Shown here: one piece after another, positions 46,861 through 56,058 of the stretch
Position numbering within the stretch: the first letter of the stretch is position 1
Layout: the number at the start of each line of letters is the position of its first letter
Translations under genes and position numbers: made by a program
Origin: Stenotrophomonas maltophilia
GTDB taxonomy: Bacteria > Pseudomonadota > Gammaproteobacteria > Xanthomonadales > Xanthomonadaceae
NCBI GenBank assembly: GCA_002387845.1
Contig: DGLB01000048.1
Span: 41,167 to 105,166 of the forward strand
Reading direction: 5' to 3'
DNA length: 64,000 nucleotides
The notes under the pieces: model-generated
Told to the model about the DNA's origin: nothing
The model's database searches: none
Seen by the model: only the letters and a program-made list of their open reading frames with translations

Positions 46861-48694
46861 ATGCCTGAATACCGCTCCCGCACCTCCACCGCCGGCCGCA
46901 ACATGGCCGGGGCCCGCGCCCTGTGGCGCGCCACCGGCATGACCGACGCCGACTTCCACAAGCCGATCATCGCCATCGCCAATTCATTCACCCAGTTCGT
47001 GCCCGGCCACGTGCACCTCAAGGACCTGGGGCAGCTGGTGGCGCGCGAGATCGAGCAGGTCGGCGGCGTGGCCAAGGAGTTCAACACCATCGCGGTGGAT
47101 GACGGCATCGCCATGGGCCACGACGGCATGCTGTATTCGCTGCCCAGCCGCGAGATCATCGCCGACTCGGTGGAGTACATGGTCAACGCGCACTGCGCCG
47201 ATGCGCTGGTGTGCATTTCCAACTGCGACAAGATCACCCCCGGCATGCTGATGGCCGCGTTGCGCCTGAACATTCCGGTGGTGTTCGTGTCCGGCGGACC
47301 GATGGAAGCCGGCAAGACCCGGCTTGTCCGAGCACAAGCTGGACCTGGTGGACGCGATGGTGATCGCCGCCGATGCCAGCGCGCCGGACGAGAAGGTGGC
47401 CGAATACGAACGCAGCGCCTGCCCGACCTGTGGCTCGTGCTCGGGCATGTTCACCGCCAACTCGATGAACTGCCTGACCGAGGCGCTCGGGCTGTCGCTG
47501 CCGGGCAACGGCTCCACCCTGGCCACGCATGCCGACCGCGAGCAGCTGTTCCGCCGCGCCGGGCGGCTGGTGGTGGAACTGTGCCACCGCTGGTATGGCG
47601 GTGAGGATCCCGCCGCGCTGCCGCGCGGCATCGCCACCCGGCAGGCGTTCGAGAACGCGATGACGCTGGACATCGCCATGGGCGGGTCCACCAACACCAT
47701 CCTGCACCTGCTGGCCGCCGCGCAGGAGGCCGAGGTCGACTTCGACCTGCATGCAATCGACGCGCTGTCGCGACGCGTGCCGCAGCTGTGCAAGGTGGCC
47801 CCGAACACGCCGAAGTACCACATGGAGGATGTCCACCGCGCCGGTGGCGTGTTCGCCATTCTGGGCGCGCTGGCACGCGGCGGGCTGCTGCACGACCAGG
47901 TGCCCACGGTGCACAGCCGCACCCTGGCGGATGCGATTGCGCGCTGGGACGTGACCGCCACGGACGATGCACGCGTGCATGAATTCTTCAGTGCCGGCCC
48001 GGCCGGCATCCCCACCCAGGTGGCTTTCAGCCAGTCCACGCGGTGGCCCTCGCTGGATCTGGACCGCGCGGACGGCTGCATCCGCGATGTTGCTCATGCC
48101 TATTCGGCCGAGGGCGGCCTGGCGGTGCTGCGCGGCAATCTGGCCGAGGACGGCTGCGTGGTGAAGACCGCCGGCGTGGATGAGTCCATCCATGTGTTCG
48201 AAGGCAACGCGCGCGTGTTTGAAAGCCAGGACGCCGCCGTGCAGGGCATTCTGGCCGACGAAGTGGTGGCCGGTGACGTGGTGGTGATCCGCTACGAAGG
48301 GCCACGCGGTGGGCCCGGCATGCAGGAAATGCTGTACCCGACCAGCTACCTGAAGTCGAAGGGGCTGGGGAAGTCGTGTGCGCTGCTCACCGACGGGCGC
48401 TTTTCCGGCGGTACGTCCGGGCTGTCGATCGGGCATGCCTCGCCGGAGGCGGCGGCGGGCGGTGCCATCGGGCTGGTGCGCGATGGTGACCGCATCCGCA
48501 TTGATATTCCGGCCCGGCGGATTGATCTGCTGGTGGATGAGACGACGCTGGCCGCGCGGCGCGCGGAACAGGACGCGCTGGGGTGGAAGCCCCGTGAGGC
48601 GCGGCCGCGCAAGGTGACCGGGGCGTTGAAGGCGTACGCGTTGCTGGCGACCAGTGCCGACAAGGGCGCGGTGCGGGATCTGAGCAAGGTGTGA
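46861..48694 (+). pseudogene. ilvD: Dihydroxy-acid dehydratase IlvD, interrupted by a one-base frameshift
   Basis: Joined across the shift the product would be about 610 residues, matching IlvD. The first part (46861 to about 47323) has Ser-Asn-Cys-Asp-Lys-Ile-Thr-Pro-Gly-Met; the second (from about 47324) has Ala-Cys-Pro-Thr-Cys-Gly-Ser-Cys-Ser-Gly-Met, both Fe-S cluster ligands. Around 47320-47328 the text GGCTTGTCCGAG has one extra T relative to the expected CGG-CTG-TCC-GAG. IlvD dehydrates dihydroxy acids to the keto precursors of valine, isoleucine and leucine. Everything else looks functional, so this is either a very recent mutation or a sequencing error. Confidence 0.93.
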
Positions 48695-48701
48695 GATCGC
48701 G

Positions 48702-48757
48702 GGGACACGCATGGCGTGTCACTACACGGCTGGCGTAGGGACACGCCATGCGTGTCC
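48702..48757. repeat. Inverted dimer of the GGACACGC palindrome with GTAG heads
   Basis: GGGACACGCATGGCGTGTCACTAC (split: stem at 48702-48720) faces GTAGGGACACGCC...GTGTCC at 48735-48757. The GTAG heads point inward. It sits between the convergent ilvD and dinG genes. Confidence 0.8.
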
Positions 48758-48771
48758 AGCGCCACCTCACA

Positions 48772-50874
48772 TCACCCGATCACCCGCTTGAACGGCGGCA
48801 GCGCATCGATGATGCGCTTGCCATAGCGCCGGCTCAGCAACCGCGAATCCAGAATGATCACGCGACCGGTATCGGTCGACGTGCGAATCAGGCGCCCGGC
48901 GAACTGGGTCAGCGTGCGCAGGGCATGCGGAATGGCGATCAGGTTGAACGCGTTCAACCCCCGGCTTTCCATCCACTCGCTCAACGTGGACGTCTGCGGA
49001 TCGGTCGGCACCGCGAACGGCACCTGGGTGATCACCACCGTCGTGCACGCCTCACCGGGCAGGTCCAGGCCTTCGCCGAACGAGTTCAATCCGAACAGCA
49101 CCGAGCCCTCGCCCGCCGCGGTCCGGCGCAGGTGCTCGTCAATCATCTTCTGCTTGGCCGTCTCGCCCTGCACCAGCACCTGTTTGCGCTGCGCAGCCGG
49201 CATCAGTTCCGCCACCTTCTCCATCTTCCAGCGCGAGGTAAACAGCACGATGCTGCCCTTGCTCCAGTCCAGCTCGCTGACCAGGTACTTGGCCACTTCC
49301 TTGGGATGACGCTCGCGGTCGTCGGGCGTCACCGGGAACGCCGGCACGATCAGTTCGGCCTGGTTGGGCAGGTCGAACGGCGAGGCCAGCGAAACCATTT
49401 CGGCCTCGGCCGGAATGCCGTTGTCGATCGCCAACGCCTGGAAATCGCCACCGCCGGTCAGCGTGGCCGAGGTCATCACCACCGAATCCACTTCGTCCCA
49501 CAGCAGCTTGCGCAGCACATTCGCGGCCGACACCGGCGAGCCGTGCAGGACCAGGTCGCCATCGCGCGACAGAGTGACCCAGCGCGCGGTGGGCGGCTGG
49601 CCGTCCTTGTCCTCGCGCCGCCAGGTGGTCCACAGGTTGTGCTGCTGTTCCACCATTTCCAGGGCCATGCCCAGGTTGCGCTGCAGGCGCTCACGCGCGG
49701 CATCTTCCGGCTTGCCCTTGGCGACCTGCGCCGTGGCCGCATGCGCCCAGTTGAACAGCGAACGGGTGTCGTCGGCCAGCGCTTCGATGTCGGCCATCCA
49801 GATGTCCGGCAGGCGGCCGTTGGGCGCGCGCCACATCGGCTCCTGCGCGGTCGGGTCCGGCTGCCAGCCTCGGTTGATCACATCGTGGAAGGCGCGCAGC
49901 TGCTTGCTGACCTTGGCCGCGATCTCGATGGCCTCGTTCGGCAGCAGGTTGCCCAGCTTGTCCTTGTCCACCGCGCGGTAGGCGGCTGCGATCAGCACCT
50001 GCAGGCGGCCGGTGCGCTTGGCCATTTCATCCAGGGCAAGGCTGGCCGCCCCCTGGTCGATGGCCACATTGCCGATGTGATGGCCTTCGTCCAGCACCAG
50101 CAGCATGTCCGACGGTGGCGCGATCAACGGCTGGCCGTTGTCGCTCTCGCCAATGGACAGCGCCGACAGCAGCAGCGCGTGGTTGGTGACCACGATCTGC
50201 GCATCGCGCACGGTGTTGCGCGCACGCAGCACCGCGCACTGCGAGGAGTACGCGCACTTGCGACCGGCGCAGCCGGACGCCGGGGTGGTGATGCGCGAGC
50301 GCAGCGAGGGACTGATGGTTTCCGGCGCGTTGTCCAGGTCGCCGTTCCAGCGGCCCTCGACGAACTCCTTGCTCAGCTTCTGCGCCAGATCCATCTCGAT
50401 GGGGGCCAGCGGGCGGTCGAACAGCGGCTGTTCGTCCTCGAACATGCCTTCCTGCGCGCCTTCGCCGTGCGCCTCAGCGGCGTTGCGGGTGCACAGGTAG
50501 CGGGTGCGGCCCTTGGCCAGCGCCACCGTGGCGTCCAAGCCGGTGGCCTTGAGGAAGTTGGGAATGTCGCGTTCCACCAGCTGCGACTGCAGGGCCACGG
50601 TGCCGGTGCTGATCACCAGCTTCTTTTTCGTGGCCAGCGCGATCGGCACGCCGGCGGTGAGGTAGCCCAGGCTCTTGCCCACGCCGGTGGGGGCTTCGAC
50701 CACGCCCACGCCGCCGCTGTGCGAGAGCGCGCGCGAGACCACGCCGATCATCTGGCTCTGCGAACGCCGGGTGCTGAAGCCGGGGGTATTGGCCTGCAGC
50801 TTGGCGTAGGCGTCACGGATGACGGTTTTGAGTTCGTCGTTCAGCGCGCGCGGGGCTTCAACTTTTTCGGTCAC
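48772..50874 (-). CDS. dinG: ATP-dependent DNA helicase DinG
   Basis: 700 residues, XPD-like SF2 helicase. Walker A Ala-Pro-Thr-Gly-Val-Gly-Lys-Ser (near 61-68), Fe-S cysteines in Tyr-Leu-Cys-Thr and Gly-Cys-Ala-Gly-Arg-Lys-Cys with Ser-Gln-Cys, Walker B Val-Leu-Asp-Glu-Gly-His-His, and motif VI Gln-Phe-Ala-Gly-Arg-Leu-Ile-Arg. It unwinds 5'-3' duplexes, R-loops and D-loops in DNA repair. Single gene, convergent with ilvD. Confidence 0.96.
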   Translation of the reverse strand: MTEKVEAPRALNDELKTVIRDAYAKLQANTPGFSTRRSQSQMIGVVSRALSHSGGVGVVEAPTGVGKSLGYLTAGVPIALATKKKLVISTGTVALQSQLVERDIPNFLKATGLDATVALAKGRTRYLCTRNAAEAHGEGAQEGMFEDEQPLFDRPLAPIEMDLAQKLSKEFVEGRWNGDLDNAPETISPSLRSRITTPASGCAGRKCAYSSQCAVLRARNTVRDAQIVVTNHALLLSALSIGESDNGQPLIAPPSDMLLVLDEGHHIGNVAIDQGAASLALDEMAKRTGRLQVLIAAAYRAVDKDKLGNLLPNEAIEIAAKVSKQLRAFHDVINRGWQPDPTAQEPMWRAPNGRLPDIWMADIEALADDTRSLFNWAHAATAQVAKGKPEDAARERLQRNLGMALEMVEQQHNLWTTWRREDKDGQPPTARWVTLSRDGDLVLHGSPVSAANVLRKLLWDEVDSVVMTSATLTGGGDFQALAIDNGIPAEAEMVSLASPFDLPNQAELIVPAFPVTPDDRERHPKEVAKYLVSELDWSKGSIVLFTSRWKMEKVAELMPAAQRKQVLVQGETAKQKMIDEHLRRTAAGEGSVLFGLNSFGEGLDLPGEACTTVVITQVPFAVPTDPQTSTLSEWMESRGLNAFNLIAIPHALRTLTQFAGRLIRTSTDTGRVIILDSRLLSRRYGKRIIDALPPFKRVIG

Positions 50875-50919
50875 GCCGGCGGGGTCCTGCCATGATTCAT
50901 GGCCGGCATTTTCTCACGA

Positions 50920-50942
50920 CCCGACGGCCCGGGGCCGTCGGG
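50920..50942. terminator. GC-rich hairpin between dinG and the aroE operon
   Basis: CCCGACGGCCC and GGGCCGTCGGG are complementary with one base between them. It lies downstream of the aroE-membrane protein pair on the minus strand and upstream of dinG. No T tract follows, so efficiency is uncertain. Confidence 0.5.
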
Positions 50943-50957
50943 ATTTGCCGCGATGGT

Positions 50958-51332
50958 TCAGGTGCGTGACGGAGGTCCGCCCGCTGGCGTGCGGTCGCGC
51001 AGCGCGCGGGTCATTGCCCAGACCACCAGCACCACCGACAGCGCCATGAGCAGGTTGAGCCCGAAATGGACGAACCCCATCAGCATGCCGATCCCACGCA
51101 TGGCATCGAAGTTGCCCTGGTAGACCAGCACCTGGGGCACCGCATTGGCCAGCATGCCGAGCAGGCTGCTCAACGCCATCAGCCCCAGGCCCCACAACGC
51201 CACGGTGCGGATCTGGCTGCGCGGGCTGCCCAGCACCCAGACCACCGACACCGCGACCGCGATCAGGATCGGCAACCGCATGGCCGCCGAGCTCAGTACC
51301 GACAGGAACAGGTCGGCGATGGAGCCGTTCAC
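50958..51332 (-). CDS. Small membrane protein of unknown function
   Basis: 124 residues with three hydrophobic segments (about 18-36, 42-62 and 80-108) and a polar C-terminus. No recognised family. The GTG start overlaps the aroE stop (GTGA), so it is co-translated with aroE. Confidence 0.75.
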   Translation of the reverse strand: MNGSIADLFLSVLSSAAMRLPILIAVAVSVVWVLGSPRSQIRTVALWGLGLMALSSLLGMLANAVPQVLVYQGNFDAMRGIGMLMGFVHFGLNLLMALSVVLVVWAMTRALRDRTPAGGPPSRT

Positions 51333-52171
51333 TCCTCACCCGCCAGCGCGTTCTTCGCCCGCAGCTCGGCGTACACCGGGTTGGTGTCCGGACGCACCTC
51401 ATGCCACTGCTGGAAGCTGGCGGCGGCCTGCTCCACCAGCATGCCCAACCCGTCCACGATGTTGCGGCAGCTGGCCGCGCGCGCCCAGGCCAGGAAGGCA
51501 ATGGCGGCGGTGCCGTAGTTCAGGTCCACTGCCGTGGTCATGCTGTTGACCAGCGACAGCGGCAGTTCGAACTTCGCGTCGCGGTCGCGGCCGGCCGAGG
51601 TCGCATTGACGATCAGCTCGAAGTCGCCCAGGTCGCGCAGGTCGTCCCAGTAGCGGCTGAGCGCGCGACCCGGCTCGCCGACGGCGTCGACCAGCTCATC
51701 GGCGCGTTCCGGGGTGCGGTTGACCACCACCAGCTCGCGGATGCCGGCATCCAGCAGGGCCGGGGCCACGCTGCGTGCCGAACCGCCTGCGCCCAGCAGC
51801 AGCACGCGGCGGCCGCGCAGATCCAGCTCATTCCGTTCGGTGAGGTCACGCACCAGGCCAACGCCGTCGGTGGTGTCGCCGTGCCAGTAGTCGCCCTTGC
51901 GCAGCAGCGTGTTGACCGAGCCGGCCAGCTTGGCGCGCGACGTGAACGTCTTGCACAGCGCGAACGCGGTTTCCTTCAGCGGCGCGGTGACATTGGCCCC
52001 AGCCCCGCCGCTGGCGGCGAAGCTTTCCAGCGCGGCGGCAAAGCCTTCCGGCGAGGATTCGATGGCGGTGTAGTCCAGCTCGATGCCTTCCTGGCGCGCG
52101 AACGCGGCATGGATGTGCGGCGACAGCGAATGGGCGATGGGCTGACCGAAGACGGCGTAACGGGGGCTCAT
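51329..52171 (-). CDS. aroE: Shikimate dehydrogenase AroE
   Basis: 280 residues. Substrate site: Ser-Leu-Ser-Pro (near 15-18), Asn-Val-Thr-Ala-Pro-Leu-Lys with the catalytic Lys, and Gly-Asp-Thr-Thr-Asp-Gly with the catalytic Asp. NADP site: Gly-Ala-Gly-Gly-Ser-Ala-Arg and Asn-Arg-Thr. It reduces 3-dehydroshikimate in aromatic amino acid synthesis. Start chosen at Met-Ser-Pro-Arg-Tyr-Ala-Val. Confidence 0.97.
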   Translation of the reverse strand: MSPRYAVFGQPIAHSLSPHIHAAFARQEGIELDYTAIESSPEGFAAALESFAASGGAGANVTAPLKETAFALCKTFTSRAKLAGSVNTLLRKGDYWHGDTTDGVGLVRDLTERNELDLRGRRVLLLGAGGSARSVAPALLDAGIRELVVVNRTPERADELVDAVGEPGRALSRYWDDLRDLGDFELIVNATSAGRDRDAKFELPLSLVNSMTTAVDLNYGTAAIAFLAWARAASCRNIVDGLGMLVEQAAASFQQWHEVRPDTNPVYAELRAKNALAGEE

Positions 52172-52212
52172 GGGTGTTCTAGACTCCGGAACTGGATTGA
52201 CTGCAAACCCGG

Positions 52213-53094
52213 ATGGAAGACCGCATGCGACCTCCCACGACATGGCTCGCGCTGAGCCTGAGTTTACTCTTCACGCCTGCAGCGATGGCGCTTTCCGAGT
52301 TTGGCATCGAGGGCATGGGCGTGGTGTCGACGAAGGCCAACGAAAGCCAGGCCACGATCAGCCCGGACGGCCAGCACATCGTCTGGGCCAGTGACCGCCC
52401 CGGCGGCGCGGGCGGCTGGGACCTGTGGCAGGCGCGGCTGATCGAGGGGCGCTGGCAGGATCCGCAGCCGCTGGCCCTCAACAGCGCACGCGATGAGCGC
52501 GACCCGGCCTTCAGCCCGGACGGGCGCTGGCTGTACTTCGCCTCCGACCGCAGTGGTGGACGTGGTGGATTTGACCTGTACCGGGCGGCGGTGGCCGCTG
52601 ATGGCGGCGTCGGCAGGCCTGAGCCGCTGGCCGGGCTCAATACCCGGGATGACGAGCGCAGCCCGGCATTACGGCCGGACGGTTTGATGCTGCTGTTCGC
52701 TCGCAACGGGAAACAGGGCCAGGGTGGGTTCGATCTGTACCGGGCTGACGTGCGGGCGGAGGGGTTCGGGACGGCGCAGGCGCTGCCGAAGCCGTTGAAC
52801 ACGGCTGCCGACGAGCTGGGCGCGACGTGGCTGGACAACCGGGGTGCGCTGGCGTTTACCCGGCTGGCGGACGGGACGTCGCAGGTGTGGGTGGTGGGGT
52901 GTGATTACGCGCAGGCTGCCGTGCCGTTGGCGTTGTCGTTCAACACGGCGGACGGGCAGACCGGTTCACCGGTGGTGGACTGGAACAAGCCCGGGGAGCT
53001 GGTGGTGAGTGGGCAGGCAAAGGCGCCGCGCGCGGGTGGCTTGGACCTGTATCGGTTGAAGAAGCCCGCCCCCGCCTGCACCGGTACCCCGTAG
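52213..53094 (+). CDS. Exported TolB-like beta-propeller (PD40) protein
   Basis: 293 residues. Signal peptide (starting at Met1 or Met5, cleavage after Ala-Met-Ala). At least four PD40 repeats, each with Ser-Pro-Asp-Gly-x-x and Ala-Ser-Asp-Arg or similar, followed by Gly-Gly-x-Asp-Leu-Tyr. Such propellers bind partners in the periplasm; function unknown. The stop codon TAG is part of a GTAG repeat. Confidence 0.85.
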   Translation: MEDRMRPPTTWLALSLSLLFTPAAMALSEFGIEGMGVVSTKANESQATISPDGQHIVWASDRPGGAGGWDLWQARLIEGRWQDPQPLALNSARDERDPAFSPDGRWLYFASDRSGGRGGFDLYRAAVAADGGVGRPEPLAGLNTRDDERSPALRPDGLMLLFARNGKQGQGGFDLYRADVRAEGFGTAQALPKPLNTAADELGATWLDNRGALAFTRLADGTSQVWVVGCDYAQAAVPLALSFNTADGQTGSPVVDWNKPGELVVSGQAKAPRAGGLDLYRLKKPAPACTGTP

Positions 53095-53217
53095 AGCGGG
53101 GCTTGCCCCGCTGCCTTTCGCGCCGTGCTGCCCGCTGCCGGGCAAGCCCGGCACTACGCGCTGCCTTTCGCGCCGCACCGCCCGCTGCCGGGCAAGCCCG
53201 GCACTACGCCAAGTCGC
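53091..53217. repeat. Cluster of three SMAG-type repeats
   Basis: A GTAGAGCGGGGC...CGCT copy (53091-53112) is followed by two inverted copies GCCGGGCAAGCCCGGCACTAC at 53137-53157 and 53197-53217. The latter two lie in a duplicated 60-base segment starting CTGCCTTTCGCGCCG. The first GTAG contains the upstream stop codon. (Second copies shown are 21 bases with the final CTAC head.). Confidence 0.85.
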
Positions 53218-53232
53218 GGGCGTTGCCGCTTT

Positions 53233-53505
53233 TCACCGCCGGCGCAACAACTCCTCACGCTGCTGTTCGTACTGCGCCTCGGTGATCTGGCCTTCGTCTT
53301 TGCGGTGATTCAACGCCGCCAGCTCAGCCTGCACCTGAGGGGCCAGATTGCTCTCACGCGCCAGCGCCGCAGCCGCCGACGGCTGCTCGGGGGCGCGCCG
53401 GGCCGCACGCAGCACGCTGCGGATGATCAGGCCGATCACCACCGCGAACACCGTCACGCCGGTGCCCCAGGTCAGCCACTGCACCCATCCCATTGTCTGC
53501 TGCAT
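53233..53505 (-). CDS. Small membrane protein with C-terminal SHOCT domain
   Basis: 90 residues: one membrane helix (about 10-32), a short linker, and a SHOCT domain at the C-terminus (Leu-Asn-His-Arg-Lys-Asp-Glu-Gly-Gln-Ile-Thr-Glu-Ala-Gln-Tyr-Glu). SHOCT motifs mediate oligomerisation and are common in small membrane proteins. Function unknown. Confidence 0.82.
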   Translation of the reverse strand: MQQTMGWVQWLTWGTGVTVFAVVIGLIIRSVLRAARRAPEQPSAAAALARESNLAPQVQAELAALNHRKDEGQITEAQYEQQREELLRRR

Positions 53506-53538
53506 CGTCGTCGTCCTGTATTCCAGTAGCGCCTATTG

Positions 53539-54528
53539 TCAGCGCTCACGCAGCCAGCGCGCCACCTGCGGTGCGAAATAGGTCAACACGCCATCGGCCC
53601 CGGCGCGTTTGAAACACATCAGCGACTCCATCACGCAGGCACGTTCATCCAGCCAGCCGTTGCCCACCGCGGCCTTGAGCATCGCGTACTCGCCGCTCAC
53701 CTGATACGCAAAGGTCGGCACCCCGAACTGCTGCTTCACCCGGCGCACCAGGTCCAGGTAGGGCATGCCCGGCTTGACCATCACCATGTCCGCGCCCTCC
53801 TCCAGGTCCAGCGCGATCTCACGCATGGCCTCGTCGCCGTTGGCCGGGTCCATCTGGTAGGTCTTCTTGTCGGCCTTGCCCAGGCTGGCCGAACTGCCCA
53901 CCGCGTCGCGGAACGGGCCGTAGAAGGCCGAGGCGTACTTGGCCGAATAGGCCATGATGCGCACGTTGATGTGGCTGTTGGCATCGAGCGCGCGGCGGAT
54001 CGCACCAATGCGACCGTCCATCATGTCCGACGGCGAGACGATGTCCACGCCGGCTTCAGCGTGCGAGATCGACTGCTTGATCAGCGCCTGCACGGTGATG
54101 TCGTTGAGCACATAGCCCTTGTCATCAATGATCCCGTCCTGACCGTGGGTGGTGTACGGGTCCAGCGCCACGTCGGTCATCACCCCCAGTTCCGGGAAGC
54201 GCGACTTCAGCGCGCGCACCGCACGCTGCGCCAGGCCGTTCTCGTCCCACGCGGCAGCGGCGTCCAGCGACTTGCCGGCCGGGTCGATCACCGGGAACAG
54301 GTCAATCACCGGAATGCCCAGTTCCAGCGCCTCTTCGGCCACCTTCAGCAGCTCGTCAATGGACAGCCGTTCCACGCCCGGCATCGACGCCACCGGTGCG
54401 CGCCCGGACAGTTCATGCACGAACACCGGGTAGATCAGGTCGTCGGTGGTCAACGTGTTTTCGCGCATCAGCCGGCGCGAGAACTCGTCGTGGCGCATGC
54501 GGCGGGGGCGGTAGTCGGGGTGGGCCAT
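53539..54528 (-). CDS. hemB: Delta-aminolevulinic acid dehydratase HemB
   Basis: 329 residues, TIM-barrel porphobilinogen synthase. The two active-site lysines are in Ala-Tyr-Ser-Ala-Lys-Tyr and Met-Val-Lys-Pro-Gly-Met-Pro-Tyr. The metal region reads Asp-Pro-Tyr-Thr-Thr-His-Gly-Gln-Asp-Gly, without the Cys triad, so this is the Mg-dependent type. It joins two 5-aminolevulinate molecules in heme synthesis. Confidence 0.97.
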   Translation of the reverse strand: MAHPDYRPRRMRHDEFSRRLMRENTLTTDDLIYPVFVHELSGRAPVASMPGVERLSIDELLKVAEEALELGIPVIDLFPVIDPAGKSLDAAAAWDENGLAQRAVRALKSRFPELGVMTDVALDPYTTHGQDGIIDDKGYVLNDITVQALIKQSISHAEAGVDIVSPSDMMDGRIGAIRRALDANSHINVRIMAYSAKYASAFYGPFRDAVGSSASLGKADKKTYQMDPANGDEAMREIALDLEEGADMVMVKPGMPYLDLVRRVKQQFGVPTFAYQVSGEYAMLKAAVGNGWLDERACVMESLMCFKRAGADGVLTYFAPQVARWLRER

Positions 54529-54564
54529 GGGGATGCTCCGTAACAGGTAATCAGGGGTGCCGCA

Positions 54565-55482
54565 TCACTGCAGCAGGTAGCGGTGTGGCTGCAGCGGCGC
54601 GGGCAGCGGCCGCACGCCGAGGCTGTCGAGCAGGTCGATCTCCACGGTGCGCACCATCGCATCCAGCGGCAGGTCGTTGGGCTCCAGACCGAACGGCTCC
54701 TCCATCTCTTCGCCCAGCTGGTCCAGGCCGAAGAAGGCATAGGCCAGCACGGCCGACAGCACCGGCGTGGCCCAGCCCAGCGAGCTGGCCAGGCCGAACG
54801 GCAGCAGCACGCAGAACATCCATGCGCAGCGGTGCAGCAGCAGGGTGTAGGCGAAGGGCAGCGGGGTGAGCAGGATGCGCTCGCAGCCGGCCTGGATGCT
54901 GGACAGCGCATGCAGCCGGGTTTCGAACTGGGCGTACAGGATCGAGTCGATCTCCCCCGCGCGCAGGGCGGCCGCGGTCTCGGCCGCGATCAGCGCCAGC
55001 AGCTGGTCCGGCACGTTCTGGCGCTGGCCCAGGTGCGCGGGGTCGGCCGCCGGTACCCAGGGCTGCGCCGCGGCCACCGCGTCCTGCCCGCGCAGGCGTG
55101 CGGCCAATGCGTGGGCGAAACCGATGCCGAGGCGGCAGATGCGATCGGCGCGTTGCGGGTGATCGGCCAGCAGCGTGCTGCACAACCGGGCCAGACTGCG
55201 CGACTCATAGATGAGCTGGCCCCACAGCTTGCGCCCTTCCCACCAGCGGTCGAAGCAGGCGTTGTTACGGAAGCTCAGGAAGATGGAGAGCACCAGGCCC
55301 AGCAGGGTGAACGGGGCCACGGAGACCCGCTCGATGCCGGGGGGATGCGCCAGCTCGGTGAACGCGGCCACGGCGATGGACAGCACCAGGATCGCCGCCA
55401 CCTTGGGCGCGATGGCCGGAACAATGGAGCCGCGCAGGATGTACAGCAGCTGCCAGCCGTGGGGACGGGGGCGAATGATCAT
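54565..55482 (-). CDS. Bestrophin-like (UPF0187/YneE) channel protein
   Basis: 305 residues. Family signatures: Leu-Gly-Leu-Val-Leu-Ser-Ile-Phe-Leu-Ser-Phe-Arg-Asn-Asn, Tyr-Asp-like Asp-Arg-Trp-Trp-Glu-Gly-Arg, and C-terminal Phe-Gly-Leu-Glu-Pro-Asn-Asp-Leu-Pro-Leu-Asp. Bacterial bestrophins form pentameric cation-selective channels in the inner membrane. Start chosen at Met-Ile-Ile-Arg-Pro. Confidence 0.9.
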   Translation of the reverse strand: MIIRPRPHGWQLLYILRGSIVPAIAPKVAAILVLSIAVAAFTELAHPPGIERVSVAPFTLLGLVLSIFLSFRNNACFDRWWEGRKLWGQLIYESRSLARLCSTLLADHPQRADRICRLGIGFAHALAARLRGQDAVAAAQPWVPAADPAHLGQRQNVPDQLLALIAAETAAALRAGEIDSILYAQFETRLHALSSIQAGCERILLTPLPFAYTLLLHRCAWMFCVLLPFGLASSLGWATPVLSAVLAYAFFGLDQLGEEMEEPFGLEPNDLPLDAMVRTVEIDLLDSLGVRPLPAPLQPHRYLLQ

Positions 55483-55551
55483 GGGCGGGCATTCTACGCC
55501 TGTGGCTGCGGCGCTTTGACGCCTGCGACGGTGGGTCGCAGGCGTCGTCAT

Positions 55552-55597
55552 GTAGAGCCGGGCTTGCCCGGCTCCAGCGGGGCAAGCCCCGCTCTAC
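55552..55597. repeat. SMAG-type inverted dimer, close-packed
   Basis: A GTAGAGCCGGGC copy (55552-55573) and an inverted copy of the GCGGGGC type (55576-55597) are separated by only two bases. It lies between the bestrophin gene start and the end of the next minus-strand gene. Confidence 0.85.
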
Positions 55598-55610
55598 GGG
55601 AGGGTGGCTT

Positions 55611-55859
55611 TCAGATGATGCCGCCGCCCAGCGACAGGCGCACGATGCCGACGACCACCACCACCGCGTTGAGCAGCAGCCCGGTCCAGGCCCGGCCGCG
55701 CTTGCTCGGGTGGGTGAACAGAATGCCCAGCGCGCCGATCACCGCACCTACCGCCGCGAACGGAATCAGGAACCAGTTGCCCCACCCCAGCAGCGGGATC
55801 AGCGCCAGGATCATCCACAACACCGCAAACACACCCCACAGCAGACTGATCAGGCCCAT
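55611..55859 (-). CDS. Small membrane protein, 82 residues
   Basis: Three hydrophobic segments: Leu-Ile-Ser-Leu-Leu-Trp-Gly-Val near the N-terminus, Leu-Ile-Pro-Phe-Ala-Ala-Val-Gly in the middle and Leu-Leu-Leu-Asn-Ala-Val-Val-Val at the end, with a positively charged loop between the last two (Ser-Lys-Arg-Gly-Arg). GGAGA ribosome site 8 bases upstream. Function unknown. Confidence 0.75.
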   Translation of the reverse strand: MGLISLLWGVFAVLWMILALIPLLGWGNWFLIPFAAVGAVIGALGILFTHPSKRGRAWTGLLLNAVVVVVGIVRLSLGGGII

Positions 55860-56058
55860 GACACGTTCTCTCCAGAAATGCTGCGCGCACCTTAATGCTT
55901 CAGCCGCCACGTGCGCGTGAGGGGCGGATGCCGGGGCCGCCCGCCCTGGCTTCACCCGGGCGGTGCTACGTTGGTACGGGAACGTTGGCCCCGATTCAGT
56001 GGCCGGCGCGGATGATCCAAGCGCGGGCCGTACCCGGCCCACCAACGGGGGTGAGCCC

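Noticed and set aside
48748..50895. 715-codon open frame opposite dinG
   Set aside because: Antisense shadow of a clear helicase gene.
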